Positions 49,386 through 57,877 of a DNA stretch of 64,000 nucleotides are shown here, one piece after another. Under the pieces are notes generated by a model that was not told where the DNA came from, did no database searches, and saw nothing but the letters and a program-made list of their open reading frames with translations. A program made the translations under genes and the position numbers. Positions within the stretch are counted from its first letter, which is position 1, and each line of letters begins with the position of its first letter. Origin of the DNA: Bradyrhizobium sp. SRL28 (GTDB taxonomy: Bacteria > Pseudomonadota > Alphaproteobacteria > Rhizobiales > Xanthobacteraceae); contig NZ_JAHEAG010000009.1 in assembly GCF_018596315.1 (NCBI RefSeq), positions 181,454 to 245,453 of the forward strand, read 5' to 3'.

Positions 49386-49628
49386 CTACCTGACATCAGG
49401 GGATTTCGGCAGCATTTGCTTGACTTCGACCGCGATACGGTTGCGATCGACCAGCACCACGCCGGAAGCCACCGGAAGGTTGTTGGCGAGGATCTTGACC
49501 TCGTCCGCCTCCGTGGCGTCCAGTTCGATGATGGCGCCGCGGGAAAGCCGCATCACCTGGTGGATGGGCATGGTCGTGGTGCCGAGCACCACCATGAGAT
49601 CGACGCTGACTTTATCGAGGGTGGCCAC
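49386..49628 (-). CDS. Short FliN/SpoA-domain protein
   Basis: An 80-residue protein consisting almost entirely of a SpoA domain as found at the C-terminus of FliN and FliM: VSVDLMVVLGTTTMPIHQVMRLSRGAIIEL, then DEVKILANNLPVASGVVLV (quoted in pieces: LMVVLGTTTMPIHQV and ILANNLPVASGVVLV). FliN forms the C-ring of the flagellar switch. The length is shorter than typical FliN (110-140 residues) and no other flagellar gene is nearby. Stand-alone short copies exist in Bradyrhizobium. The start is GTG at 49628. It is divergent from lipB, 63 bases away, and is the first chromosomal gene beyond the tRNA. Confidence 0.82.
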   Translation of the reverse strand: MATLDKVSVDLMVVLGTTTMPIHQVMRLSRGAIIELDATEADEVKILANNLPVASGVVLVDRNRIAVEVKQMLPKSPDVR

Positions 49629-49691
49629 TGCGAAACCGCCAAGGGGGGACTAAATTGATCTGGTTCCACCTGACCACGTTATGGTTAGCCA

Positions 49692-50420
49692 ATGGTTAAT
49701 GACCGCCAAAGCCTTGATTTGACGACGTTCGCGCTGGTCCAGGGCGGCGGCGAGGTCGAATGGCGGATTTCCGCTGCTCCGGTGCCCTATCCCGCGGCCG
49801 TGACGGAGATGGAATCACGCGCGGCCGATATCGCCGACCAAAAGGCGGCCGAACTGGTCTGGCTGCTGGAGCACCCCCCGCTCTACACCTCCGGCACCAG
49901 CGGCAAGGAAGGCGACCTGCTCGATCCGCGCTTCCCGCTATTCACCACCGGCCGCGGCGGCCAACTCACCTATCACGGCCCCGGGCAGCGGGTGGCCTAT
50001 GTGATGCTCGATCTGAAGCGGCGGCGGCCGGACGTGCGGGCCTATGTGGCGGGCCTGGAGGAATGGATCATCCGCACGCTCGACGCCTTCAACGTGCGCG
50101 GGGAGCGCCGCGAGGACCGCGTCGGGGTCTGGGTCAGGCGGCCGGACAAGGGCGCTGGCTACGAGGACAAGATCGCAGCGATCGGAGTGCGGCTGCGGCG
50201 CTGGGTCTCGTTCCACGGCATCGCTATCAATGTCGAGCCGGAGCTGTCGCATTTTTCCGCGATCGTGCCCTGCGGCGTCGTCGATCCGCGTTACGGCGTC
50301 ACTTCGCTGGTGGATCTCGGCCTGCCCGTGACGATGGAAGATGTCGACGTCGCACTTCGACAGGCGTTTGAAGAAGTGTTCGGCGCAACCAGCGCGCGCC
50401 TGCCGGAAGCAACCGTCTGA
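49692..50420 (+). CDS. lipB: Lipoyl(octanoyl) transferase
   Basis: A 242-residue LipB. It transfers octanoate from acyl carrier protein to the lipoyl domains of 2-oxoacid dehydrogenases and GcvH, the first step of de novo lipoate synthesis in the cytoplasm. The diagnostic sequences are present: GRGGQLTYHGPGQRVAY (about 77-93), KIAAIGVRLRRWVSFHGIA with the catalytic lysine (about 156), and VPCGV with the catalytic cysteine (about 194). ARSG-type substrate loop residues are replaced by TSGTSGKEGDL, as in other rhizobial LipBs. It is monocistronic here, facing rightward, with the FliN-like gene divergent. Confidence 0.95.
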   Translation: MVNDRQSLDLTTFALVQGGGEVEWRISAAPVPYPAAVTEMESRAADIADQKAAELVWLLEHPPLYTSGTSGKEGDLLDPRFPLFTTGRGGQLTYHGPGQRVAYVMLDLKRRRPDVRAYVAGLEEWIIRTLDAFNVRGERREDRVGVWVRRPDKGAGYEDKIAAIGVRLRRWVSFHGIAINVEPELSHFSAIVPCGVVDPRYGVTSLVDLGLPVTMEDVDVALRQAFEEVFGATSARLPEATV

Positions 50421-50500
50421 GACGTCCCCCGCCCTGAGGTCTTCCACTCCCGCGAGCGAGGCCACATATCCAGAGGCAGCGGTGCACAGTGGAGGTCGCG

Positions 50501-50800
50501 ATGACGACGCACAGACTTCCCTTCGAAAACCGGTGGACCAACAACGCGAATGCCCTGCAATGGAATTGCGAGCTTGATCATCTGGGCGTGGCGAACGTGC
50601 GGGCCATGTTCGTAGATCACGAAACCCGGCATCCCAACCGGCGCAACGTCGTGCAGGACGTTCCGGCCGGTTTTGTCCGGGACTGGCTGGCGTTTCAGGA
50701 TCGGCGCGCGGCGCGACAACAACTGCTTTGGCGCGCGACCGTGATTGCGCTCTCGGGTGTCGCCGCGACGGCGGCCGTGCTGGGTGTGCTGATCGCGTGA
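50501..50800 (+). CDS. Small protein with C-terminal membrane anchor
   Basis: A 99-residue protein. The soluble N-terminal part contains RRNVVQDVPAGFVRDWLAFQ, followed by a single C-terminal hydrophobic segment (about 75-97), so it is probably tail-anchored with the N-terminus in the cytoplasm. The ATG at 50501 has GGAGGT upstream, which is why I prefer it to one four codons earlier. No family recognised. It lies 80 bases after lipB in the same direction. Confidence 0.65.
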   Translation: MTTHRLPFENRWTNNANALQWNCELDHLGVANVRAMFVDHETRHPNRRNVVQDVPAGFVRDWLAFQDRRAARQQLLWRATVIALSGVAATAAVLGVLIA

Positions 50801-50860
50801 AATGGCAGGACGGCTCGCGACGCCGATGCGCGTCCGGCGGAAGCGGCGATCCAACTTCCG

Positions 50861-51754
50861 TCAAACGCTTGCCTTGAGAAAATCAACGAACGCGCGCACC
50901 CGCGGTATGGTTTGTCGCCCCGGCAGGATCAGGGCCGTGATCGGTTGCGGATCGGGATCGTGGCAATGCGACAGCGCGGGCACGAGCCTGCCATCCTTCA
51001 CGGCGTCTTCACCCAGAAAGTCGCCAAAGCGAACGAGACCCGCGCCCGCCAAGGCAAGGTCGAGAAGGAAGTCGGCGCTGTCGGAGCGGATCGATCCCTT
51101 CACCGGCACCAAGACCCGCTTGCCTTGCTCGAACATCGGCCATTGCGCGAGGCGCGAGAAGCCGCTGAGCTGCAGGCAATTGTGTCGCACCAGATCGGCA
51201 GCTTGCGCAGGGACGCCATGGCGTTCCAGATATCGAGGGCTGCCGGCGATGACGCGTCTGACTTCGCCGAGGCGAACTGCGATCAGCTCACTATCGCCGA
51301 GCGGCCCTACCCTGATCGTGACGTCAACCTGGTCGGCGATCGGATCGATGCGGTGATCGCTCACCGACAGATCGACCTCAATTTCCGGAAACTGGTCCAT
51401 GAATTGCGGCAGCAGCCGCGCCAGCCGGTGTCTTGCGAACGCGGTGCCGCTGTTGATCCGCAGATGCCCGCGCGGTCGTCCATGGACGGAGGCGACGTCG
51501 GCTTCGGCGGCCTCGACCGCGGCCAGGATGCTCCTTGCATGAACAAGGAACGTTTCGCCCTCCTGGGTGAGCACCAGCCGCCGCGTCGTCCGATGCAGAA
51601 GCTTGGCCCCGATGCGGCGCTCCAGCCTGGTCACGATGCGGGAGACGCCCGAGGCGGTCAGTTCGACCTCCGTGCCCACGGCCGCAAAACTCCCCAAATC
51701 GACCGTCCGGACAAAGACCGCGAGGTCTGACATCGGGTGCATCAGCATATTCAT
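50861..51754 (-). CDS. LysR-type transcriptional regulator
   Basis: A 297-residue LysR regulator. The winged helix-turn-helix is at about 8-65 (FVRTVDLGSFAAVGTEV, then SGVSRIVTRLERRIGAKLL), and the periplasmic-binding-like effector domain occupies 95-290. The effector cannot be read. The start is given as the first of four nearby ATG codons (51754, 51748, 51742, 51733); the last, MSDLAVFV, is also plausible. On the opposite strand a small frame starts at 51753, so one of the two starts is probably wrong. No divergent metabolic operon that would hint at the target is present. Confidence 0.85.
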   Translation of the reverse strand: MNMLMHPMSDLAVFVRTVDLGSFAAVGTEVELTASGVSRIVTRLERRIGAKLLHRTTRRLVLTQEGETFLVHARSILAAVEAAEADVASVHGRPRGHLRINSGTAFARHRLARLLPQFMDQFPEIEVDLSVSDHRIDPIADQVDVTIRVGPLGDSELIAVRLGEVRRVIAGSPRYLERHGVPAQAADLVRHNCLQLSGFSRLAQWPMFEQGKRVLVPVKGSIRSDSADFLLDLALAGAGLVRFGDFLGEDAVKDGRLVPALSHCHDPDPQPITALILPGRQTIPRVRAFVDFLKASV

Positions 51755-51992
51755 GACTTTTAGGTGCGGCGGCGTCACCGCGGTGGCCGCAGCGGCCTTG
51801 GCCGGCCTTGCGGTAGCGCCGCTGGCCCGGCGGATTGCGCCGCCAAGCCTGATCGATATCGGGCCGGCCGAAGGGCTGCCGCGGCTTTCTTCCTCGAAGG
51901 TGATGCTGCACTCGAAGGTCAGCGACCCCGCCAAGCGCGCGGCATTGCGGACGCTGGCGGCGACGTTCAGGAGCGTGGCTGGCTCGCCGTAA
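51753..51992 (+). CDS. Possible small membrane-anchored protein divergent from lysR
   Basis: A 79-residue frame. It begins with a hydrophobic segment (VTAVAAAALAGLAVAPLA) and continues SLIDIGPAEGLPRLSSSKVMLHSK and RAALRTLAATFRSVA, which reads like authentic protein, and I recall similar small proteins in Bradyrhizobium. The start is doubtful: the ATG at 51753 overlaps the LysR start on the other strand and has no ribosome site. It may be a 3' remnant of a longer gene. Confidence 0.35.
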   Translation: MTFRCGGVTAVAAAALAGLAVAPLARRIAPPSLIDIGPAEGLPRLSSSKVMLHSKVSDPAKRAALRTLAATFRSVAGSP

Positions 51993-52073
51993 CGGACCGT
52001 TTCGTTAAAAAGACTGATTTTTAAGGAACCAATTGGCGGCTTGCGCGTTTGCGCCGATTAAACGGGCGGTCGG

Positions 52074-53594
52074 ATGTTCAAGAAAGATCAACAACAGGAA
52101 AGGGATCTCTTCGAATCCGAACGTAATTTCCGACTCCTGGTTGAAGGCGTTACCGACTACGCGCTTTACATGCTGGACCCGACCGGTGTGGTGACAAGTT
52201 GGAACATCGGTGGCCAGCGGATCAAGGGTTACACGCCCACTGAGATCATCGGGCAGCATTTTTCCCGCTTCTATACTGAAGTCGACCGCACCAACGGCAA
52301 GCCGCTCCGCGCCTTGCGTATTGCCTGCGAACAGGGCCGCTACGAGGAGGACGGCTGGCGTGTCCGCAAGGACGGCACGTTCTTCTGGGCCAGCGTGGTC
52401 ATCGACCCCATCTATGAGGACGGCAAGCTCGTCGGCTTCGCCAAGATCACCCGGGACATTACCGAGCGCCGCGAAGTCCAGCTCAAGCTGGAGCAGATAC
52501 ACCAGCAGCTCGCGGAATCGCAGAAGCTCGACGCGCTCGGCCAGCTCACCGGCGGCGTGGCCCATGATTTCAACAATCTCCTGATGATCATCAGCGGCAG
52601 TCTTCACACGTTGAAGAAAGCGGTGGGCGACGATCCCAAGTGCCAGCGGGCGATATCGGCGATCGAAGGGGCGACCAAACGCGGCGCCTCCCTCACCAGC
52701 CAGTTGCTGACCTTCGCACGGCGGCAGAGCGTCAATCCGCAAGCCGTCGATGTCGCCGAACGCATCAATGCGGTGCGCGAAGTGCTCGACACCGGCGTCG
52801 GCAGCGCAGTGACACTGCAATTCGACGTCGCCCCGGGCGTCTGGCCGGTCATGGTCGACGTCACCGAATTCGAAACGGCGCTGGTCAATCTCGTCATCAA
52901 CGCACGCGATGCCATGACCGGCGGCGTTATCACGATATCGGCGCGCAACGATACGCTCGGCGACGAGGCCGATGCCGGCGAATATGTTGCGATCGCAGTG
53001 GAAGACACCGGCGCCGGCATTGCGCCCGATATCCTCAGCAAGATCTTCGATCCCTTCTTCACCACCAAGCCGATCGGCAAGGGCACGGGTCTCGGACTGT
53101 CGCAGGTTCATGGCTTCGCGCATCAGGCCGGCGGAACAGTCAAGGTCGCAAGCGAACTCGGCAAGGGCACCCGGTTCACGATCCTGCTGCCGCGAAAGGA
53201 AACCGCTACCACGACCGAGGACGTCAATGCGGCCGAGATCAGCGGAAGCGGCACGGTGTTGCTGGTCGAGGACAATCCGGAGGTCGCAGCCGTCAGCATC
53301 GGCCTGCTCGAACAGCTCGGCTACACCGTCCGCCTGGTGGCGAATGCCGAAGCGGCCTTGCGCGAACTCGAACTCGACGGAATAGACCTCGTCTTCTCCG
53401 ACATCGTGATGCCCGGCAAAATGGACGGTCTCAGCCTTGCGCGCCACCTGAGGGCCACCAAGCCCGGACTGCCGATCCTGCTGGCCAGCGGCTATAGCGA
53501 TGCCGCGCTGAGCGTGCGCGGCGATTTTCCCATCCTGCGCAAGCCCTACGAAATCCACGAACTCAGCCAGGCGATTGCGAAACTGCCGCGGTGA
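52074..53594 (+). CDS. PAS hybrid sensor histidine kinase with receiver
   Basis: A 506-residue cytoplasmic hybrid kinase. Domains in order: PAS (about 15-135, ending FAKITRDITERREVQLKLE), HisKA with phosphoacceptor histidine in GGVAHDFNNLL (about 164), HATPase (about 235-370: NLVINARDAM, VEDTGAGI, GKGTGLGLS), and a receiver domain (about 395-505) with the acidic start LVEDN and the phosphoacceptor aspartate in LVFSDIVMPG (about 443). There is no membrane segment, so it senses an internal signal, possibly by the PAS pocket. The closing receiver probably modulates the kinase or passes phosphate to an unlinked protein. No response regulator is adjacent. Confidence 0.92.
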   Translation: MFKKDQQQERDLFESERNFRLLVEGVTDYALYMLDPTGVVTSWNIGGQRIKGYTPTEIIGQHFSRFYTEVDRTNGKPLRALRIACEQGRYEEDGWRVRKDGTFFWASVVIDPIYEDGKLVGFAKITRDITERREVQLKLEQIHQQLAESQKLDALGQLTGGVAHDFNNLLMIISGSLHTLKKAVGDDPKCQRAISAIEGATKRGASLTSQLLTFARRQSVNPQAVDVAERINAVREVLDTGVGSAVTLQFDVAPGVWPVMVDVTEFETALVNLVINARDAMTGGVITISARNDTLGDEADAGEYVAIAVEDTGAGIAPDILSKIFDPFFTTKPIGKGTGLGLSQVHGFAHQAGGTVKVASELGKGTRFTILLPRKETATTTEDVNAAEISGSGTVLLVEDNPEVAAVSIGLLEQLGYTVRLVANAEAALRELELDGIDLVFSDIVMPGKMDGLSLARHLRATKPGLPILLASGYSDAALSVRGDFPILRKPYEIHELSQAIAKLPR

Positions 53595-53816
53595 GACGCC
53601 GCGCAACGCGCCGCTCCTCCAGGATGACGAGCGGAGCGTGCAGCTCCAAAGTAGATCGTCTTCCGCGTCGCCCCGGAACGACGACACGATAGCCGCCACG
53701 CGACACCCCGGAAAATATCCGGAAAAATACGGAAACATTTACGGCTGGTTAACCATGCCGTGAAATGGTCCGCGGCGGTAACGGTCCATTAACCGTTGCC
53801 CAAACGGGGAACGCGA

Positions 53817-54914
53817 ATGACCTCGATAAATACCGGACCGAATCCGTATGCCCAGCTGGGCTCCGCCTATGCCCGTGCGGCTGCCACTCAACCGTCGCTG
53901 GCCAACACGCTCAACAATGCCGAGACCGGCAATCCGCCCGACAACTCTGCGGCGACCAATTTGACGCTGTCGGAAGCGGCGCGAGCGCGGCTTGCCAGCG
54001 GGGCGGCATCAAAGGATTTTACGGCAGTGACTTCCGAGGCGCGCGCCGCGCTCGATGCGCTCTACGCCGCCGCCAAGGTCAAGGGGCCGATCGACGTCGA
54101 CGGCAAGACGACGGTCGACCTGTCGTCGCTCGACCGGCGTTCGCTGTTTGCGGTCGCGACCAACAATGGCGGCAAGTTCAGCCCCGACGAACAGAAGGCC
54201 GCCACTACCGAACTCGGCAACCGCTTCGACAATGTGCTGGCGCCGGCCGCGGCGACGTCGAAGCTGACGGGCGACTTCAGTTCGCTCTACAAGGCAGCGC
54301 TCGACTATCTCGATGGCGCGAGCGACGAGGAGAAGGCAACGGCGACGTGGTCGGCACAGCGAGCTGCGGTGCTGAAGGGCGTCTTGGCCACGCTGCAAAA
54401 TCCGGCTGTCGCGCCCGACATCACCAACGATCCGGTCGGTGCCCATCTGTCGCAGAATGAGGCTGGCGGCAGCACCGCAACCCAGAATATCTCGACCGTC
54501 GCCAGGAAAGTCCGCGCCACGCTCGACGCGCAGGCCAAGGCTGCCGCTGCCGCCGGCAAGGAGCTGGTGTTCGATTCGGGCCGCAAGACCGGTCAGCAAG
54601 CGGACCTCGCTTCGATCGACAACCGTTCGCTGGCGGCGATCTCGCTCAACCAGGATGGCTTGTTCTCGAATCAGGAGAGCTTTGCCGCCAAGCAGTTGCT
54701 GGCTTCGCGCAGCCGCGCCAGCATTCTCGCCGCACTCCATCAGAGCCAGACCAGCGGCGACCCGTCCCAACTCAGCCTCGGAATCCTCAACGCCTACTCG
54801 TCGATGAGTTCAGAGGAACGCCAGGCCGTGAACTGGACACCGAGCTTCCGCGACAATGCGGTCGCCAGCTATAAGTCGACGAAACAGATTCTGTCGATGT
54901 TGAGGGGCGCCTGA
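53817..54914 (+). CDS. Hypothetical protein with internal duplication
   Basis: A 365-residue protein of unknown function, rich in alanine, serine and asparagine. Two similar units are visible: TVDLSSLDRRSLFAVATNNGG with KFSPDEQKAATTEL (about 100-140), and ADLASIDNRSLAAISLNQDG with LFSNQESFAAKQLL (about 260-300). The repeated core is D-L-x-S-[IL]-D-x-R-S-L-x-A-[IV] followed by N-x-x-G-x-F-[ST]. There is no signal peptide. The N-terminus (MTSINTGPNPYAQLGSAYAR) resembles flagellar or type III secretion-associated proteins in composition only. The ATG has GGGGAA upstream. It stands alone between a kinase gene and a convergent operon. Confidence 0.7.
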   Translation: MTSINTGPNPYAQLGSAYARAAATQPSLANTLNNAETGNPPDNSAATNLTLSEAARARLASGAASKDFTAVTSEARAALDALYAAAKVKGPIDVDGKTTVDLSSLDRRSLFAVATNNGGKFSPDEQKAATTELGNRFDNVLAPAAATSKLTGDFSSLYKAALDYLDGASDEEKATATWSAQRAAVLKGVLATLQNPAVAPDITNDPVGAHLSQNEAGGSTATQNISTVARKVRATLDAQAKAAAAAGKELVFDSGRKTGQQADLASIDNRSLAAISLNQDGLFSNQESFAAKQLLASRSRASILAALHQSQTSGDPSQLSLGILNAYSSMSSEERQAVNWTPSFRDNAVASYKSTKQILSMLRGA

Positions 54915-54934
54915 TCGCAGCGCCGCGCTCCCCC

Positions 54935-56371
54935 TCACAGGATCGCCTCGAAGGCGCTGCGCAGCGTTTCGTGCCGGAACACGAAGCCGTTGCTGAGCGC
55001 CTTGTTCGGCAGCACGCGCTGGCCGCCCAACAGCAACTCATTGGCGAAGTCGCCGCCGACACGGCGCAGCAGTCCGCCGGGAATGCGGAACACCGCGGGC
55101 CGGTGCAGCCGGCGGCTCAATTCCTCGGTGAACTTTGTATTGGTCACGGGGATCGGCGCGGTGGCGTTGATCGGCCCTGCCAGTTCAGGCCTTGCGATCA
55201 CATGCGCGATCAGGCGGATCAGATCGTCGCGCTCGATCCAGGACATCCACTGCCTGCCCGAGCCCAGCGGTCCGCCGAGGCCGAATTCGAACGGTGTCAG
55301 CATTCGTGTGATGAAGCCGCCATCGGTGCCGATCACGAGGCCGATCCGCAGGCAGACCACGCGCACGCCATGCTCTTCCGCCGGACGCGCCGCGTTTTCC
55401 CAGGCATCGCAGAGCTCGTGGCTGAAGCAGGCGTGTGATTTTGCCGACTCCGTCAGCACCTGATCCTGCCAGAGCCCATACCAGCCAATGGCCGAACCGC
55501 TCACCAGCACCGCCGGCTTGCGTTCGAGCCGCGCGATCAGCTTGACGATGTCGCCGGTCATGTTGATCCGGGAGTCGAGGATTTTTCGGCGCTTGGCGTC
55601 GGTCCACAGCCCGTTGCCGATCGGCTCGCCCGCCAAATTGACAATGGTATCGATCCTGGCATCAGCCGGAAGCTGATCGAGGCTCGTGATCAGCGTGATC
55701 GGCGGCGGCAGCATGTCGGCCTTTGCCGGATTGCGCACCAGCGCGATGACCTGATGCCCCGCGCCGCTCAGGCCTGCCACCAGGCGGCTGCCGATGAAGC
55801 CGGTGGCGCCGGTAACCAGCACCGTCTGCCGGGCGGGCATTTTTTCGACCAGGCTTGCGGCGGGCGCGCTGCTCATTCGCGCCAGACGTTTCGACGCGGT
55901 GAAATCGCGCAGACCGCACAGCGCCGCACCGACGGCCGAGGCCGCCGCAACCATGCTGAGCCATCCCGCGTAGGCCGATTTGACGCCGGTCGGCTGCCCT
56001 GCCCAGCCGATCAGGACCGGCAGCAGCAGCACCAGGATGGCGCCGTAGTTGATCGCGAGCAGCGTGTGATTGATGCGTTCGCTGGCCGGCAATTTCCGGC
56101 TCATGTCCTCCTCGACGAAATCCATCAGCGTGATGACGATTTCGGCTGCCAGCACCGCGATGATCAGCATCGCCAGGATGCCGTGCACCTCCAGCCAGCC
56201 CAGCACCAGGAACAGCAGCGCATAGAGCATGTTGCGCAACGCATGGAGCTGCAGCTCGTAGCGCTGTGACGGACGCCATGCGAGCCGTTCCGTCAGCTCA
56301 TGGTGATAAAACGTGTCGAACACGCCCATCACGATCTGAATGGCAATCAGGGTCCAAAGCAGCGACGTCAT
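54935..56371 (-). CDS. Membrane domain fused to NAD-dependent epimerase (TIGR01777-like)
   Basis: A 478-residue fusion. Residues 1-165 form a membrane domain with about four or five helices (LLWTLIAIQIVMGVFDTFYHH at the start, then LLFLVLGWLEV and VLLLPVLIGWAG). Residues 185-478 are an extended short-chain dehydrogenase of the TIGR01777/DUF1731 type: VLVTGATGFIGSRLV nucleotide-binding motif, then VNLAGEPIGNGLW, VSGSAIGWYG, and the C-terminal LLLGGQRVLPNKALSNGFVFR. The two parts are usually separate genes. It overlaps the DUF4166 gene by four bases and is the last gene of the GbsR operon. The substrate is unknown; a membrane-associated sugar or lipid modification is inference. Confidence 0.85.
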   Translation of the reverse strand: MTSLLWTLIAIQIVMGVFDTFYHHELTERLAWRPSQRYELQLHALRNMLYALLFLVLGWLEVHGILAMLIIAVLAAEIVITLMDFVEEDMSRKLPASERINHTLLAINYGAILVLLLPVLIGWAGQPTGVKSAYAGWLSMVAAASAVGAALCGLRDFTASKRLARMSSAPAASLVEKMPARQTVLVTGATGFIGSRLVAGLSGAGHQVIALVRNPAKADMLPPPITLITSLDQLPADARIDTIVNLAGEPIGNGLWTDAKRRKILDSRINMTGDIVKLIARLERKPAVLVSGSAIGWYGLWQDQVLTESAKSHACFSHELCDAWENAARPAEEHGVRVVCLRIGLVIGTDGGFITRMLTPFEFGLGGPLGSGRQWMSWIERDDLIRLIAHVIARPELAGPINATAPIPVTNTKFTEELSRRLHRPAVFRIPGGLLRRVGGDFANELLLGGQRVLPNKALSNGFVFRHETLRSAFEAIL

Positions 56372-57033
56372 GATGCGGCCTCCCGGAACACAGCGGATTG
56401 ACGAATGAGCTTGCCGAAGCGCGGATGAACGATCTCCAGCGTGAAACGGAACGTGCCGCCGCCGAGATCGGAATGGGTCACGGTGAGATCGCCGGGCGTG
56501 AACCGCATGGGCAGCGGCAATCTCAACGGCCCGATCTGCAGGGAATAGCCGACGCTGCGGAACACCAGCGCTTCGTGCTCGACCGATATCCGCAACGCCA
56601 TGCTGACGCCGTAACCGACATATTCTTCGAGCCCGGTCGGCCCGGCGAAACGTTTCGCGGAGTGAATGACCTGCGGAAAGCCGTTGCTGCGCGCGCAGAT
56701 CCGGGTCCAGATCTGGCCGCCGCTCGCCGCATCCTCGGTCACCGTCACGACCATCGGGACGCCGGTTTCGGCACCCGTCGGCAGCGGCCCGCCGATGACA
56801 CGCGCGAGCTGCGCCAGCCACCAGCCGGCGCGGCTAAAACTCGCCTCCTCCACCGTGCCGACATAGACGACGGTCTCGCCATCGGCGAAGCGCTTGGAGA
56901 AGCGCCGCCAGATCGCCAGCGGCAAACGGCCCCACTCCTCGTCGGGCAACAGATCGTGGAAGCGGCGGTCGTCGAGCAGGATGGTGTTCGAGGCAGGCGT
57001 TACTGGAAACCTTGGTAGTCTGGTGGACGCCAT
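56368..57033 (-). CDS. DUF4166 protein
   Basis: A 221-residue DUF4166-family protein, typical in length. Recognisable parts are LLPDEEWGRLPLAIWRRFSKRF, LARVIGGPLPTG, SGGQIWTRIC and the final TFRFTLEIVHPRFGKLIRQSAVF (each quoted in part). It is beta-rich and soluble. DUF4166 domains occur alone or fused to dehydrogenases, usually next to membrane or epimerase genes as here; no reaction is known. The ATG at 57033 has AGGAG seven to eight bases upstream. The stop overlaps the next gene's start. It is the middle gene of the three-gene GbsR operon. Confidence 0.82.
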   Translation of the reverse strand: MASTRLPRFPVTPASNTILLDDRRFHDLLPDEEWGRLPLAIWRRFSKRFADGETVVYVGTVEEASFSRAGWWLAQLARVIGGPLPTGAETGVPMVVTVTEDAASGGQIWTRICARSNGFPQVIHSAKRFAGPTGLEEYVGYGVSMALRISVEHEALVFRSVGYSLQIGPLRLPLPMRFTPGDLTVTHSDLGGGTFRFTLEIVHPRFGKLIRQSAVFREAAS

Positions 57034-57060
57034 CACACGCTCCTGCCCTGCCCCTCTGCC

Positions 57061-57618
57061 CTATCTGGATTTCCCCGCCGGCAAGAAGCTCACGATCTTC
57101 TCGCCAAGCTTGATCAGTGCGACCAGCCTCGGCCGCGGCACGCCCAGCATCTGCGTGTACCAGCGGTCGACCAGTTCGGTGAAAGCCAGCATTTCCTTCA
57201 GCCGCTTGGCTGCGACCGGGCTGATGGTCGGATCATCGGCCGCATCGGAGACACAGGCGCGCAACGCATCGACCGCGGGATCGATCTCGCGCTCCTTGCG
57301 GCGGGCGGCGATCCGCGCCGCCACTTCCCAGATGTCGGTCTCCGCCTCGAAATGATCGCGGCGGTCGCCGAGGATCGGCACCCGGCGGATCAGATTCCAG
57401 GCGAGCAATTCCTTGATCGAATTGGAGACGTTGGACCGCGCCATGCCGAGCGTCTCGGCGATATCCTCCGCGGTCATCGGCGCCTCGGCGAGATAAAGCA
57501 GGCCGTGGATCTGGCTGACGGAGCGGTTGACGCCCCACTCATCCCCCATGTCGCCCCAGTGCAGGATGAACCGTTCGACGACGGCGGGGAGTTTCTTCTT
57601 GTCGGTTGTTTCTGTCAT
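57061..57618 (-). CDS. GbsR/MarR-type transcriptional regulator
   Basis: A 185-residue GbsR-family regulator. The winged helix-turn-helix is at about 25-95: WGVNRSVSQIHGLLYLAEAP, then MTAEDIAETLGMARSNVSNSIKELL and GDRRDHFEAETDIW (quoted in pieces). The C-terminal half is a helical dimerisation region. It likely controls its own operon with the DUF4166 and epimerase genes. A perfect 18-bp palindrome, TTTCTGTCATGACAGAAA, covers its start codon. A sigma-70-type promoter ends seven bases before the ATG, so the message appears to be leaderless. Confidence 0.9.
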   Translation of the reverse strand: MTETTDKKKLPAVVERFILHWGDMGDEWGVNRSVSQIHGLLYLAEAPMTAEDIAETLGMARSNVSNSIKELLAWNLIRRVPILGDRRDHFEAETDIWEVAARIAARRKEREIDPAVDALRACVSDAADDPTISPVAAKRLKEMLAFTELVDRWYTQMLGVPRPRLVALIKLGEKIVSFLPAGKSR

Positions 57619-57626
57619 GACAGAAA
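57609..57626. promoter_or_regulatory. Palindromic operator over the gbsR-like start codon
   Basis: TTTCTGTCATGACAGAAA is a perfect 9+9 palindrome at 57609-57626. The ATG of the regulator (57618-57616) lies at its centre. Its position just downstream of the -10 box fits binding by the dimeric regulator itself. Confidence 0.75.
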
Positions 57627-57653
57627 TATCTGACGGAACTGTTCGGATGTCAA
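57625..57653 (-). promoter_or_regulatory. Sigma-70-type promoter of the GbsR operon
   Basis: On the minus strand TTGACA lies at 57653-57648, followed by a 17-base spacer and GATATT at 57630-57625. Transcription should begin about seven bases further on, at the A of the ATG (57618). The -10 overlaps the palindromic operator. Confidence 0.75.
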
Positions 57654-57877
57654 GCCCGACGCGACCCGCACATTTGCGGCTCGGGGCCGCACCCGGGACA
57701 GCCGCCCTCCGTCGGGCACCCCGCTCCCGCCTCGGGCTGGTTCCCGGTACGGAACCCGGATCTAATCGCAGTCCGTTGTTTTCCCGGTCGATCGTTAACC
57801 CCTCAGTACCAGTCGCATCTTAGATTCACCGCGCGCGTTGCCGGCAACGAGGTCTGGCGCGGTCATCAAGGCAAGCA

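Noticed and set aside
54009..54770. Minus-strand frame opposite the duplicated-unit protein
   Set aside because: Antisense shadow with no family features. The plus-strand gene has a good ribosome site and internal repeat structure.
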